A stretch of DNA of 64,000 bases from Spongiactinospora sp. TRM90649. GTDB lineage: Bacteria; Actinomycetota; Actinomycetes; Streptosporangiales; Streptosporangiaceae. Positions 16,580 through 24,417 of the stretch are shown in pieces. The stretch lies in the NCBI RefSeq assembly GCF_029382225.1, contig NZ_JARLTC010000003.1, positions 62,001 to 126,000 of the forward strand. The letters run 5' to 3'. Numbering within the stretch: position 1 is the stretch's first letter; every line of letters starts with the position of its first letter. The position numbers and the translations under genes were made by a program. The notes under the pieces are model-generated. The model was not told the origin of the DNA, ran no database searches, and saw only the letters and a list, made by a program, of their open reading frames with translations.

Positions 16580-17817
16580 CCGGCCTCTCCCATCTCCTTG
16601 ATCGCCCGCTGGTAGGCGGCCACCGCCACGGTCGACTGGCGCAAGTCGCACGGGGCGGTCCACAACAGGTCACGCGCCTGACGGAACAGGTAGTCGAGCC
16701 CGGCGTCCTCGCCGCGGCCCAGTCGTACGGCCTTGGCCCGGAACGCCTCCAGCCGCCCGCGCAGTTCGTCGCGGCGGTCGAGCAGTCCGGTCACCGTCGC
16801 GGTGGTGGTCCTGGCCTGGTCGAGGGCACCGGCGGTGGCGCGGTCCAGGCCGCCCAATCGCTCGGCGAGGTCCATCCACTCGCCCCGGTCGCGCAGCGCG
16901 TTCAGGGCGTCCAGCCGGTCGCGCAGGTTCGCGGCCTGGGCGGGCATGGCGGGCAGCACCGGGGAGGCGATCTTGGCGAGGACCATGTCGCGGGCCGTGC
17001 GGGTCTCCGCCTCGGCCGCGTCCACCTGCGCGATGCGGTCGGTGATCTCCTTCGACCGCCGCGGGTAGTCGTCCATGATCGTGGCGGCCTGTTCGAGCAG
17101 CGCCCGGCGGCCGGCCACCTGGGTGACGATCGCGTCCAGCGCGACCAGCTCGCGGGGGTCGCCGCCCGCGTAGGCGAGGGGGTCGGCGCGGGCCTCGTCG
17201 CGCAGCCTGACCAGTTCCTCGCCGATCCGCATCAGCTCGGCGTCGTCTCCGCCGACCCGCCCGGACAGCTCGCGCGCCGAGAGCCAGGCGCCCTCGGCCT
17301 GGTTGATCCGGGGCGCGAGAACGCTCCACGCGGAGTCCGCGGCGGCCACCGTCTGCGCGCACTCGCGGTACGCGGCGTCCATCCGGCCCATCACCTGGTC
17401 GAGGGTGAGCCACTCGGCGGTCGGCCGGACCAGGGAGCGCCGCTCGACCGGGACGTCCTCGACCTTCATCTCCACCGAGGCGCCGTTGAGCAGGCCGGTC
17501 AGCGAGGCCAGCTCCGCGCCCCCGAGGCGTCTGCCGCCCCCGGCCAGTTCCTCGGCCTTGGACAGGACCCGGCCGTAGGCGTCGAACAGCCACCAGAGCG
17601 TGGCGATGGCCGCCTCGGTGGCCTCCCAGCGCCGTTGGGTCTCGCCCCGCAGCTCGGCCCCCTTCAGCAACTGGTGACCGGGATGCTGCTCCAGGTCGAG
17701 AAGGTCACCGGACAGCCGCTCACGCTCATCACGACGTCGCCGCAGGGCGTTCGCCACACCCTCGGCGCTCATGGGCGGCCCGCTCGCGCTCACCACTTCC
17801 CCCGCCCCACACTTCAT
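16576..17817 (-). CDS. Coiled-coil protein at the head of the PknG operon
   Basis: A 413-aa, largely alpha-helical, charged protein with long Arg/Glu/Leu-rich stretches (ERERLSGDLLDLEQ, LRDRLDALNALRDRGEW). No catalytic motif or membrane segment was seen and no named family was recognised. It is first in the operon and overlaps pknG by four bases, so it probably serves the kinase as scaffold, regulator or substrate. Several starts are possible (ATG 17817, tandem GTGs near 17795, ATG 17772); none has a convincing ribosome-binding site, so the first 15 residues are uncertain. Confidence 0.7.
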   Translation of the reverse strand: MKCGAGEVVSASGPPMSAEGVANALRRRRDERERLSGDLLDLEQHPGHQLLKGAELRGETQRRWEATEAAIATLWWLFDAYGRVLSKAEELAGGGRRLGGAELASLTGLLNGASVEMKVEDVPVERRSLVRPTAEWLTLDQVMGRMDAAYRECAQTVAAADSAWSVLAPRINQAEGAWLSARELSGRVGGDDAELMRIGEELVRLRDEARADPLAYAGGDPRELVALDAIVTQVAGRRALLEQAATIMDDYPRRSKEITDRIAQVDAAEAETRTARDMVLAKIASPVLPAMPAQAANLRDRLDALNALRDRGEWMDLAERLGGLDRATAGALDQARTTTATVTGLLDRRDELRGRLEAFRAKAVRLGRGEDAGLDYLFRQARDLLWTAPCDLRQSTVAVAAYQRAIKEMGEAG

Positions 17818-17914
17818 GTCCCCGCTGTGTCCCGTCCTGTCCGATGATCTCCCTGTCTTGGACAGTCCCCGGGACGGATAAGTTTGCCTATTTCCTCAAT
17901 CTTTGTACATCGGG

Positions 17915-17944
17915 CTGGGACACGCGAACCGGTTCACCTCCCAG
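17915..17944. promoter_or_regulatory. Nested inverted repeat in the divergent promoter region
   Basis: CTGGGA at 17915-17920 pairs with TCCCAG at 17939-17944, and between them lies the 10-bp palindrome GAACCGGTTC at 17926-17935. It is placed about 100 bases upstream of the PknG-operon start and about 155 bases before the DJ-1 gene. A two-fold symmetric site here could bind a regulator of either transcript. Confidence 0.3.
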
Positions 17945-18098
17945 GGGGCCTTGTGTGACCCCACCGTGACCCTGGCGATCCTTTACCACCCGCATATACC
18001 CCCTTGCCCTATCGGACTCGCGGGGCGGCATACATCCTCCGGGGCCGGGCATGCCGCAGACAGCACCCGGGACTCCGCTGCTCATCGAGGGGGAAACC

Positions 18099-18653
18099 AT
18101 GTCGCAGGGCAAGTCGATCGCCTTTCTCGTCGCTCCCGAGGGCGTCGAGCAGGTGGAACTCACCGAACCGTGGAAGGCGGTCCAGCGGGCCGGCGGCACA
18201 CCCCGGCTGATCTCCACGAAGTCCGGCAAGGCGCAGGCGTTCAACCACCTGGACAAGGCCGACTCCTTCGAGGTGGACGCCACGGTGGACGAGGTCTCCG
18301 CGAACGACTTCGTCGGCCTGGTGCTCCCGGGCGGCGTCGCCAACCCCGACTTCCTCCGCACCGACGAGAGGGCCGTGCGGTTCGTCCGCGACTTCTTCGA
18401 GACGGGCAAGCCGGTGGCGGCCATCTGCCACGCGCCGTGGACCCTCATCGAGGCCGGCGTGGTGGACGGACGCACGCTCACCTCCTGGCCCAGCCTCCGG
18501 ACCGACCTGCGCAACGCGGGCGCGACCTGGGTCGACCAGGAGGTCATGGTCTGCACGTCGGGCCCCAACGTACTGGTCACCAGCCGCAAGCCGGACGACC
18601 TCAAGGCGTTCGGCCAGGCGACCGTGGACGCCATGGTGTCCGTATCGCCCTGA
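18099..18653 (+). CDS. DJ-1/PfpI-family protein (type 1 glutamine-amidotransferase fold)
   Basis: A 184-aa protein of the PfpI/general stress protein 18 type, associated with deglycation or chaperone-like repair of aldehyde-damaged protein. The nucleophile elbow AICHAPW carries Cys110, with an acidic residue near LPGG as usual. The ATG at 18099 follows GAGGGGGAAACC; the frame extends upstream to 18051 without a better site. Length matches the family. It is transcribed away from the PknG operon as a single gene. Confidence 0.88.
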   Translation: MSQGKSIAFLVAPEGVEQVELTEPWKAVQRAGGTPRLISTKSGKAQAFNHLDKADSFEVDATVDEVSANDFVGLVLPGGVANPDFLRTDERAVRFVRDFFETGKPVAAICHAPWTLIEAGVVDGRTLTSWPSLRTDLRNAGATWVDQEVMVCTSGPNVLVTSRKPDDLKAFGQATVDAMVSVSP

Positions 18654-18776
18654 CCTGGCTTTTGACGGTCACCTGACGTGGGGAATGCCACGCCGACGCC
18701 GAAACGACGCGTCGCTGTAACATCGCGGGCCCGGGATGAGATCAATGGTCTAAAGACAGGCCAAGGAGATTCCTGG

Positions 18777-19718
18777 ATGCCAGACCTGCCCGTGGATCCG
18801 ATCCGGCTGGTCACGGCATGGGCGGGCCGCCCCGTGACGGTAACCGAGATCAAGGGCGGGCTCAGTCACCGAATCGCCCGGGTGGACACCGGTGACGGCG
18901 AATGCTGGCTGATGCGGGTGCTCGACCCCCGCGTCTCGGAGGCCGGTCTGGGGATCCCGCTGGAACAGGAGATCGCCAACACCGCGTGCGCGGCCCGCGG
19001 CGGTGTGGGCCCCCGGGTCGTTCACCGGATCCCGGACCACCCGGTGCTGCTGCTCGAATTCCTCGACGGCCGCACGCTCGACGCCGCCGCCGTACGCGAT
19101 CCCGACATGATTCCCGAGATCGCCCGCGCGTGCCGCAGGCTGCACGCCGGGCCGCGTTTCGCCAACGACTTCTCCATCTTCCGCAAGCTGGAGGAGCTGC
19201 TGGCGCTCTGCCACGCCAACGGGCTGCCGGTGCCGGACGGGCACGCCGACCGGCTGCCGGTGATCGCCGACATGGAGCGGGCGCTGACGCGCTGGCCGCT
19301 GCCGGCCGTACCGTGCCACAACGACCTGCTGCCCGAGAACTTCATCGCGATGGCCGACGGCTCGGTGCGGATCGTGGACTACCAGCTCTCCGGCAACCAC
19401 GACCCCACGTTCGAGCTGGGCGACATCGCCGCCGAGGCCGACTATCCGCCCGAGCTGGTGTCCCTGCTGGCCGCGTCGTACTTCGGCGAGCACGACCGGC
19501 GGCTGCTGGCCAGGGTGCGGCTCTACCTGGCCATGTCCAACTTCACCTGGACCCTCTGGTTCGCGGTGCACCACGGGCTGCTGTCCGAGCAGGCCGCCGC
19601 CGCGGACTTCGACTACGCGGCCGAGGCCGCGGACAAGTTCCAGCAGGCCGTACGCGACATGGACGACCCGGGGTTCGGCCGGCTGATCGATGACGTCCGG
19701 GGGCTGCCCCCGGTCTGA
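18777..19718 (+). CDS. APH/choline-kinase-fold phosphotransferase
   Basis: A 313-aa kinase-fold enzyme. A Gly-rich N lobe (KGGLSHRIARV) is followed by the catalytic loop CHNDLLPENF (His181, Asp183, Asn188) and metal Asp201 in IVDYQLSG. This pattern is shared by choline/ethanolamine kinases, thiamine kinase and aminoglycoside phosphotransferases; a small-molecule alcohol is the likely substrate. The ATG at 18777 is chosen because AAGGAGA lies nine bases upstream; an earlier in-frame start at 18678 has none. No resistance context is present. Confidence 0.82.
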   Translation: MPDLPVDPIRLVTAWAGRPVTVTEIKGGLSHRIARVDTGDGECWLMRVLDPRVSEAGLGIPLEQEIANTACAARGGVGPRVVHRIPDHPVLLLEFLDGRTLDAAAVRDPDMIPEIARACRRLHAGPRFANDFSIFRKLEELLALCHANGLPVPDGHADRLPVIADMERALTRWPLPAVPCHNDLLPENFIAMADGSVRIVDYQLSGNHDPTFELGDIAAEADYPPELVSLLAASYFGEHDRRLLARVRLYLAMSNFTWTLWFAVHHGLLSEQAAAADFDYAAEAADKFQQAVRDMDDPGFGRLIDDVRGLPPV

Positions 19719-19814
19719 CCCCCCGCACCACCGCAAGGGCTGTCGGCGCGCCGGTGGTTCACGGGCCCCCGGCGTACGGTGACGAACCCACCCAGGACGC
19801 CCAGGAGAAATCGA

Positions 19815-20465
19815 TCAACTGAGGACGGCGCCGGTCGCCTCGAAGGCGCGCGCCACCTCGGCGCGCGCCGCCTCCATGCCCGCCGCGGAGCCCTCGCGGG
19901 ACAGCGAGGTCATGTCGACGTCGGGCATGCCGCAGGCTACCGCCCACTGCCACGGGGTGAGGTCGCCGTCCACGTTGAGGGCGAACCCGTGGCTGGTCAC
20001 GCCGAGGCTCTGCCGCATGCCGATCGAGACGATCTTGCGCTTGGACCCGGTGGTCCACACCCCGGTCAGCAGTTCGGACCCCGGCGGGGTGTCGCGGCGC
20101 TCGGCCCCGACGCCCATCGCCGCGAGCGCGGCCACCAGCCGCAGCTCGACCTCGCGGACGTAGTCGACGATGCCCTCGCGCTCGCCCAGCTTGACGATGA
20201 GGTAGCCGACGAGCTGGCCGGGGCCGTGGTAGGTGAGCTGCCCGCCCCGCCCGGTGGGCATCACCGGGATCTCGTGCGACGGGTCGGGCAGGTGCTCGGT
20301 CAGTGTGCGCTTGCCCACCGTGTAGACGGCGGGATGGCTGAGCAGCCACAGCGTGTCGGGCAGCGCGTCACGCTTGCGCTCCTCGACCAGGACGGCCATG
20401 CGCTCCATGGCCTTCTCGTACTCGACCAGGTCGTCCTGGATCATCGACAGCGGCCGTTCCCTCAT
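19815..20465 (-). CDS. lipB: Octanoyl-[acyl carrier protein]:protein octanoyltransferase LipB
   Basis: A 216-aa cytosolic enzyme that transfers octanoyl groups from ACP to lipoyl domains, the first step of protein lipoylation. The signature RGGQLTYHGPGQLVGYLI (residues 73-90), the catalytic Lys144 in KRKIVSIGM and the thioester Cys178 in ACGMPDVDMTSL are all present, and length is standard. It lies 31 bases downstream of a PspC-domain gene on the same strand. lipA is not within view. Confidence 0.96.
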   Translation of the reverse strand: MRERPLSMIQDDLVEYEKAMERMAVLVEERKRDALPDTLWLLSHPAVYTVGKRTLTEHLPDPSHEIPVMPTGRGGQLTYHGPGQLVGYLIVKLGEREGIVDYVREVELRLVAALAAMGVGAERRDTPPGSELLTGVWTTGSKRKIVSIGMRQSLGVTSHGFALNVDGDLTPWQWAVACGMPDVDMTSLSREGSAAGMEAARAEVARAFEATGAVLS

Positions 20466-20496
20466 GACGACAGCCTATGCCGCCGCCCGGGGACGC

Positions 20497-20706
20497 CTAC
20501 CTGTGGGTGTAGTAGGACGAGGGCATGTCGGAGGCCGGGGCCTTCGGGATGAAGATCCACATGATGAGGTAGATCACGAACTGCGGCCCCGGCAGGATGC
20601 ACGAGAGCAGGAACAGCAGACGCACCAGGTTCGGCGACCAGCCGAGCCGCTCGGCGATGCCGCCGCACACGCCCGCGATCATTCTGTACCTTCTGGACCG
20701 ATGCAC
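20497..20706 (-). CDS. Small PspC-domain membrane protein
   Basis: A 69-aa protein consisting of one PspC domain: RYRMIAGVCGGIAERLGW followed by a hydrophobic hairpin (LVRLLFLLSCI..FVIYLIMWIF). PspC proteins sense or respond to membrane stress. The GTG at 20706 is preferred because GGGAGG sits seven bases upstream and the domain begins right after it; the frame is open further upstream without a ribosome-binding site. It probably shares a transcript with lipB. Confidence 0.85.
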   Translation of the reverse strand: MHRSRRYRMIAGVCGGIAERLGWSPNLVRLLFLLSCILPGPQFVIYLIMWIFIPKAPASDMPSSYYTHR

Positions 20707-20797
20707 CGTTGCCTCCCACTGAGTTGGTCTCTCACCCAGAAGAACGCCCACCGCCCCACCCCACGTTCCGATCCCCGCCCCTGACAAAACCCTGACC

Positions 20798-21016
20798 TCA
20801 CCCCCGACAGGGTCCGCCCCTGCCGCCGGCGGACGGGGAGGGCGCGCCGGAGTGGGTGGCCAGCGAGATCAGACGAGCGGCGTGGGCGCGGTTCAGCCGA
20901 ACTTTATATAACGTTCCATCTATTACACAGTCGTATGCCTGAAAATCGCCCGAGACGCGGCCCTGGGGATTGAGCACGCCATCGACATCTACCAGCGGCA
21001 ACGGTCGTTTCGGCAT
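20798..21016 (-). pseudogene. Truncated HAD-like hydrolase
   Basis: Starts MPKRPLPLVDVDGVLNPQG, the HAD motif I (DxDG) of a common actinobacterial secreted/unknown-substrate HAD family, and continues through DCVIDGTLYKVRLNRAHAAR. After LISLATHSG it runs into a Gly/Pro-rich tail and stops at 72 residues. Motifs II-IV are missing, so it cannot be an active phosphatase. Probably the 5' end of a gene cut by deletion. Confidence 0.6.
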
Positions 21017-21135
21017 GCTCGAAATAGTACGGGTGGCCAAATGGGTCCAGGTCCTGGCGAAAACGAAGTCTGGCGGGTTAAGTTCCCTAAGCAAGTTTCG
21101 GGGGTTTGCGATCCATACCTCTATGGAGGAGCCGT

Positions 21136-22665
21136 ATGCGGTTATCCCTGCGCCACCGCGCGATCCGTGCCGTCACCCTGGCGACGGCGCTCGCGCTGCC
21201 ACTGGCGTTCGCACCACCGGCCGGCGCACAGGCCGGCCCGGTTTCAGACGTCTTCGCCAAACTGCTGGAGAAGACCGTCACGGGGAAGAACGTCAAGAAA
21301 CACCTGAACGCCCTCCAGGCGATCGCCACCGCCAACGGAGGCAACCGTGCCGTGGGGACGTCCGGCTACGACGCGTCGCTGAACTACGTCGCGGACAAGC
21401 TGCGCAAGGCCGGCTACAAGATCAGCACCTCGCCCGTCGAGTTCCCGCTGACCTGGGAGGAGCTGTCCGCTCCCGTCCTGGAGCAGGTCTCGCCCACGCC
21501 CACCACGTACAACACGCCCGCCGACTTCGTGACCGTGCACTCGTCCGGCTCGGGCGACGTCACGGCCGAGGTCCAGGTCATCGACCCGGTGCTGCCGCCG
21601 ACGCCGACGCCCAGCTCCACCGCGGGCTGTGAGGCGAGCGACTGGGCCGGCTTCGTGCCCGGCCGCATCGCGCTCATCCAGCGCGGCACCTGCCCGTTCA
21701 AGCAGAAGGCGGACAACGCCAAGGCCGCGGGCGCGGCCGCGGTGATCTTCTTCAACGAGGGCCAGCCCGGCCGGACCGACCCGTACGTGTTCGACATCGG
21801 CGAGTGGCGCTACGGGTTCCCCGTGATGTTCGCCGGCTTCGCCGTGGGCAACGCCCTGGCCGGCACGCCCGGCGTGCGGCTCCACGTCAAGACCGACACC
21901 AAGACCGTGGTCGGCAAGGCCAAGAACCTGCTGGCCGAGAGCCGGTTCGGTGACCCCGACGACGTGGTCATGGTCGGCGCGCACCTGGACAGCGTGCCCG
22001 CCGGTCCCGGCATCAACGACAACGGCTCGGGCACCGCGGCGATCCTGGAGACCGCTCTCCAGATGAAGCTCTTCCCGGTCCGCAACAAGGTCCGTTTCGC
22101 CTTCTGGGGGGCGGAGGAACTGGGTCTGCTGGGCTCCGCGCAGTACGTCGAGCAGCTCTCCCAGGCCGAGCGTGACCGCATCCGGCTCTACCTGAACTTC
22201 GACATGGTGGCGTCGACGAACTTCGCCTACAAGCTCTACGACGGCGACAACTCCGACAACGTCGGCTCGCCTGCCGGTCCGCCCGGATCCGCGCAGATCG
22301 AGAAGCAGTTCGAGAAATTCTACGGCAAGCGCAACCTGGCCACCGTCGGCACCGACTTCGACGGACGCTCCGACTACGGCCCGTTCATCGCGAACGGCAT
22401 CCCGGCGGGCGGCATCTTCACCGGCGCCGAGGGGATCAAGACCGCGGCCGAGGCCACGCTCTTCGGCGGCACCGCGGGTGCCCCGTACGACCCCTGCTAC
22501 CACCAGGCCTGCGACAACATCAGCAACATCAGCGACAAGGCGCTCGACGTCAACTCCGACGCGATCGCCGTCTCGACGGCGACGTACGCCTTCGACCTGT
22601 CCTCGATTCCGAGGCGTGCCGCCGGGGCGGCGGCCACGACTCTGAGGTCGCTCTCGGCCTCCTGA
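21136..22665 (+). CDS. Secreted M28-family aminopeptidase with PA domain
   Basis: A 509-aa exported zinc peptidase. The signal peptide is cleaved near PPAGAQA (about residue 34). A protease-associated domain (about 130-260) precedes the M28 catalytic domain with ligands in VGAHLDSV, NDNGSGTA, WGAEELGLLG (catalytic Glu and metal Glu), NFDMVAS and CYHQACD. It should release N-terminal residues from extracellular peptides and resembles the Streptomyces griseus aminopeptidase, though longer. The ATG at 21136 has GGAGGA ideally spaced; an upstream in-frame start at 21106 lacks one. A hairpin terminator follows immediately. Confidence 0.92.
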   Translation: MRLSLRHRAIRAVTLATALALPLAFAPPAGAQAGPVSDVFAKLLEKTVTGKNVKKHLNALQAIATANGGNRAVGTSGYDASLNYVADKLRKAGYKISTSPVEFPLTWEELSAPVLEQVSPTPTTYNTPADFVTVHSSGSGDVTAEVQVIDPVLPPTPTPSSTAGCEASDWAGFVPGRIALIQRGTCPFKQKADNAKAAGAAAVIFFNEGQPGRTDPYVFDIGEWRYGFPVMFAGFAVGNALAGTPGVRLHVKTDTKTVVGKAKNLLAESRFGDPDDVVMVGAHLDSVPAGPGINDNGSGTAAILETALQMKLFPVRNKVRFAFWGAEELGLLGSAQYVEQLSQAERDRIRLYLNFDMVASTNFAYKLYDGDNSDNVGSPAGPPGSAQIEKQFEKFYGKRNLATVGTDFDGRSDYGPFIANGIPAGGIFTGAEGIKTAAEATLFGGTAGAPYDPCYHQACDNISNISDKALDVNSDAIAVSTATYAFDLSSIPRRAAGAAATTLRSLSAS

Positions 22666-22675
22666 CCGCACGATG

Positions 22676-22706
22676 ACGGCGAGCCCTCGCGAGGAGGGCT
22701 CGCCGT
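22676..22706. terminator. Hairpin terminator between convergent genes
   Basis: A perfect 13-bp stem, ACGGCGAGCCCTC at 22676-22688 and its complement at 22694-22706, with a five-base loop, 11 bases after the M28 peptidase stop. It stands between convergent genes and can serve both strands. Confidence 0.8.
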
Positions 22707-22720
22707 TCGCGTTCCCCGGC

Positions 22721-23734
22721 TCACTCCCCCGGCAAGTCGGCGGGCTCTTCCCCCCACGACGGCAAGTCCGTCGGGCCATCCTCCGAAGGCGGAGCCACGT
22801 CCGGATCCTCCTCCCACGGCGGCAGGTCGGTCGGGCCTTCCTCCGAAGGCGGAGCCACGTCCGGCCGATCCGTGAACGGCGGGTCGGGCACGAGCGGCTC
22901 CTCGGACGGGAAGGGCACGTTCGGCTCACTCGGCGGGTGCTTCTCACCCTTCGGCGCGTCGTAGATCCCTACCGCCCAGGACAGGGGCCGCTCACCGAAC
23001 TGGGCCGCGAGCCTGTCGGCGAGACCCACGTCGCGGAAGTCACCACTGATGGTCGGATCGCACCGCTGGGCCTCGCCCGCTTTGCCAAGTGCGCAGACCT
23101 TGAGCACTTCGCCGTCCACGAGGTCGGTCGGGTTGATCGGCGCGTCCGCCGGGAAGACCCACAACTTCAGGCTCTGCGGCTTCTTCAGCCAGTCCCGGCT
23201 CACCCGCCGCTCGTTGAAGTCCCAGCTCATGTGGTCCCCACACCGGCTGATACCCCCGGAGGGCGCTTCACCGGTCCGCTCATAGCGGGTGAGGACCCAA
23301 GCCCTCGGGTCCGAGCAGAGCAGCGTGAATCCCGTGTCGACGCTGCTCGGCCGGAAGGTCATGGCCGCCTTGCCCGCCGTGGTGGACCGCCTCTGCTCGA
23401 TCAGCGGCACCCATCGGATCTTCGCATCCCGGATGGTCGTCTTCACGACCACGTCCATGGTCGGGGGCAGCCTCAGGTCCGGCGCGGGCGTGGTGATCTT
23501 CGCCGAGCTCATGGGGCCCACCGCGACCGGCGCCGCCGTGCCGTTCGCCATCAGTCCCGTCACGCCCGCCACTGACGCCACCGCGACCCCCGCGAGCACG
23601 GCGGAGGCGAGGTACCGGCCGCGGCGGAGGCGGTGGCCCCGCCGCACGATCGCCTCGATGTCGGGAGCGCCCCCCCGGTCTCCGGAGGCGCGCTCGTCGA
23701 GCAGCGCGCGCAGGTTGCCTTCCGTGTGCCTCAT
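22721..23734 (-). CDS. Probable anti-sigma factor with C-terminal acidic repeats
   Basis: A 337-aa single-pass membrane protein. A cytosolic N tail of about 45 residues (MRHTEGNLRALLDERASGD) is followed by a TM segment near residues 47-70 (YLASAVLAGVAVASVAGVTG) and a large extracytoplasmic domain with several cysteines. The tail is rich in Pro, Glu and Asp and contains a 20-residue repeat. The ATG overlaps the stop of the SigE-type sigma factor (ATGA), the usual arrangement for an anti-sigma partner. No zinc-anti-sigma (HxxxCxxC) motif is present, so the mode of inhibition is unclear; it may simply be a co-expressed membrane protein. Confidence 0.68.
   Translation of the reverse strand: MRHTEGNLRALLDERASGDRGGAPDIEAIVRRGHRLRRGRYLASAVLAGVAVASVAGVTGLMANGTAAPVAVGPMSSAKITTPAPDLRLPPTMDVVVKTTIRDAKIRWVPLIEQRRSTTAGKAAMTFRPSSVDTGFTLLCSDPRAWVLTRYERTGEAPSGGISRCGDHMSWDFNERRVSRDWLKKPQSLKLWVFPADAPINPTDLVDGEVLKVCALGKAGEAQRCDPTISGDFRDVGLADRLAAQFGERPLSWAVGIYDAPKGEKHPPSEPNVPFPSEEPLVPDPPFTDRPDVAPPSEEGPTDLPPWEEDPDVAPPSEDGPTDLPSWGEEPADLPGE
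22741..22860 (-). repeat. 60-bp tandem repeat encoding 20-residue acidic units
   Basis: Two adjacent 60-bp units (22741-22800 and 22801-22860) share CTCCGAAGGCGGAGCCACGT exactly and differ at only a few positions. In protein they give PDVAPPSEEGPTDLPPWEED and PDVAPPSEDGPTDLPSWGEE, followed by a partial third unit at the extreme C terminus of the probable anti-sigma factor. Confidence 0.85.
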
Positions 23735-24231
23735 CGGTCCGCCCTCTCCAACTTCAAGGTCGCCATGCCCGGATCGACGCGTAGCCGCGCCAGCGCCCTG
23801 CTGAGCTGTGTCTTCACCGTCCCGAGCGAGCAGCCGACGAGGTCGGCCACCTGGGCGAGCGTTCGCCCCTCCAGGTAGTGCAGGACGATCACCGATCGCT
23901 GGCGCGGGGACAGTGCGCCGATCGCGTCCCACAGGGCCGCCTGGTCGCTGACCTCGCCGGCCAGGTCCCGCGGGTCGGCCTGGTCCGGCAGGATCTCGGT
24001 CGGCACCTCGCCGCGCCAGCGCCGCCGCCACCAGGAGGCGTGGGTGTTCACGATGATCCGGTAGACGTACCGGTCGGGGTCACCCTCGATCCGCCGCCAG
24101 GCGACCCATGCCTTGGCCAGCGCGGTCTGCACCAGGTCCTCGGCCAGATCCCAGTCCCTGACGAGGAGATACGCCATGCGCCGGAGCCGCAGGTGGCGCT
24201 GCGCCACGTAGCCGGCGAAGCCGTCGTCCAT
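23731..24231 (-). CDS. SigE-family ECF RNA polymerase sigma factor
   Basis: A 166-aa sigma factor with region 2 (RMAYLLVRDWDLAEDLVQTAL then KAW) and region 4 (LSPRQRSVIVLHYLEGRTL, then CSLGTVKTQLSRALARLR). The VRDWDLAEDLVQ..L and HYLEG patterns are those of the actinobacterial SigE-70 family. It should direct polymerase to stress-type promoters. The ATG at 24231 is chosen where similarity begins; the frame is open for another 1.5 kb upstream but antisense to uppP. It overlaps its presumed anti-sigma gene by four bases and is divergent from uppP. Confidence 0.92.
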   Translation of the reverse strand: MDDGFAGYVAQRHLRLRRMAYLLVRDWDLAEDLVQTALAKAWVAWRRIEGDPDRYVYRIIVNTHASWWRRRWRGEVPTEILPDQADPRDLAGEVSDQAALWDAIGALSPRQRSVIVLHYLEGRTLAQVADLVGCSLGTVKTQLSRALARLRVDPGMATLKLERADR

Positions 24232-24417
24232 ATGTGGTGTCTCCGTATCGTCGTCCTCGACGATGACTACGTCCTGAGCGCGCGTTCCGGTTGACAGCCG
24301 CGTCCTTCTCGCGGGCCGGGTCCGCTTTGGTCCAATGACCGGGCACGAAGACTCCACGGCTCCGCTAGCCTCGCTTCTCACGTACTTTGTCGGCATCCCA
24401 GTGGAAGGTGTCTTCGC

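Noticed and set aside
11690-16615. Long plus-strand frames of about 500 and 900 codons opposite the PknG island.
   Set aside because: Both are antisense to clearly motif-bearing genes (VWA, PP2C, PknG) and are low-complexity Arg/Ala/Gly strings.
22741-22860. CRISPR-like repeat.
   Set aside because: The 60-bp units are adjacent, in frame and protein-coding, without spacers; no CRISPR array was seen anywhere in the window.
21244-22947. A 567-codon minus-strand frame across the M28 peptidase.
   Set aside because: Antisense shadow; the plus-strand gene has signal peptide, all zinc ligands and a ribosome-binding site.
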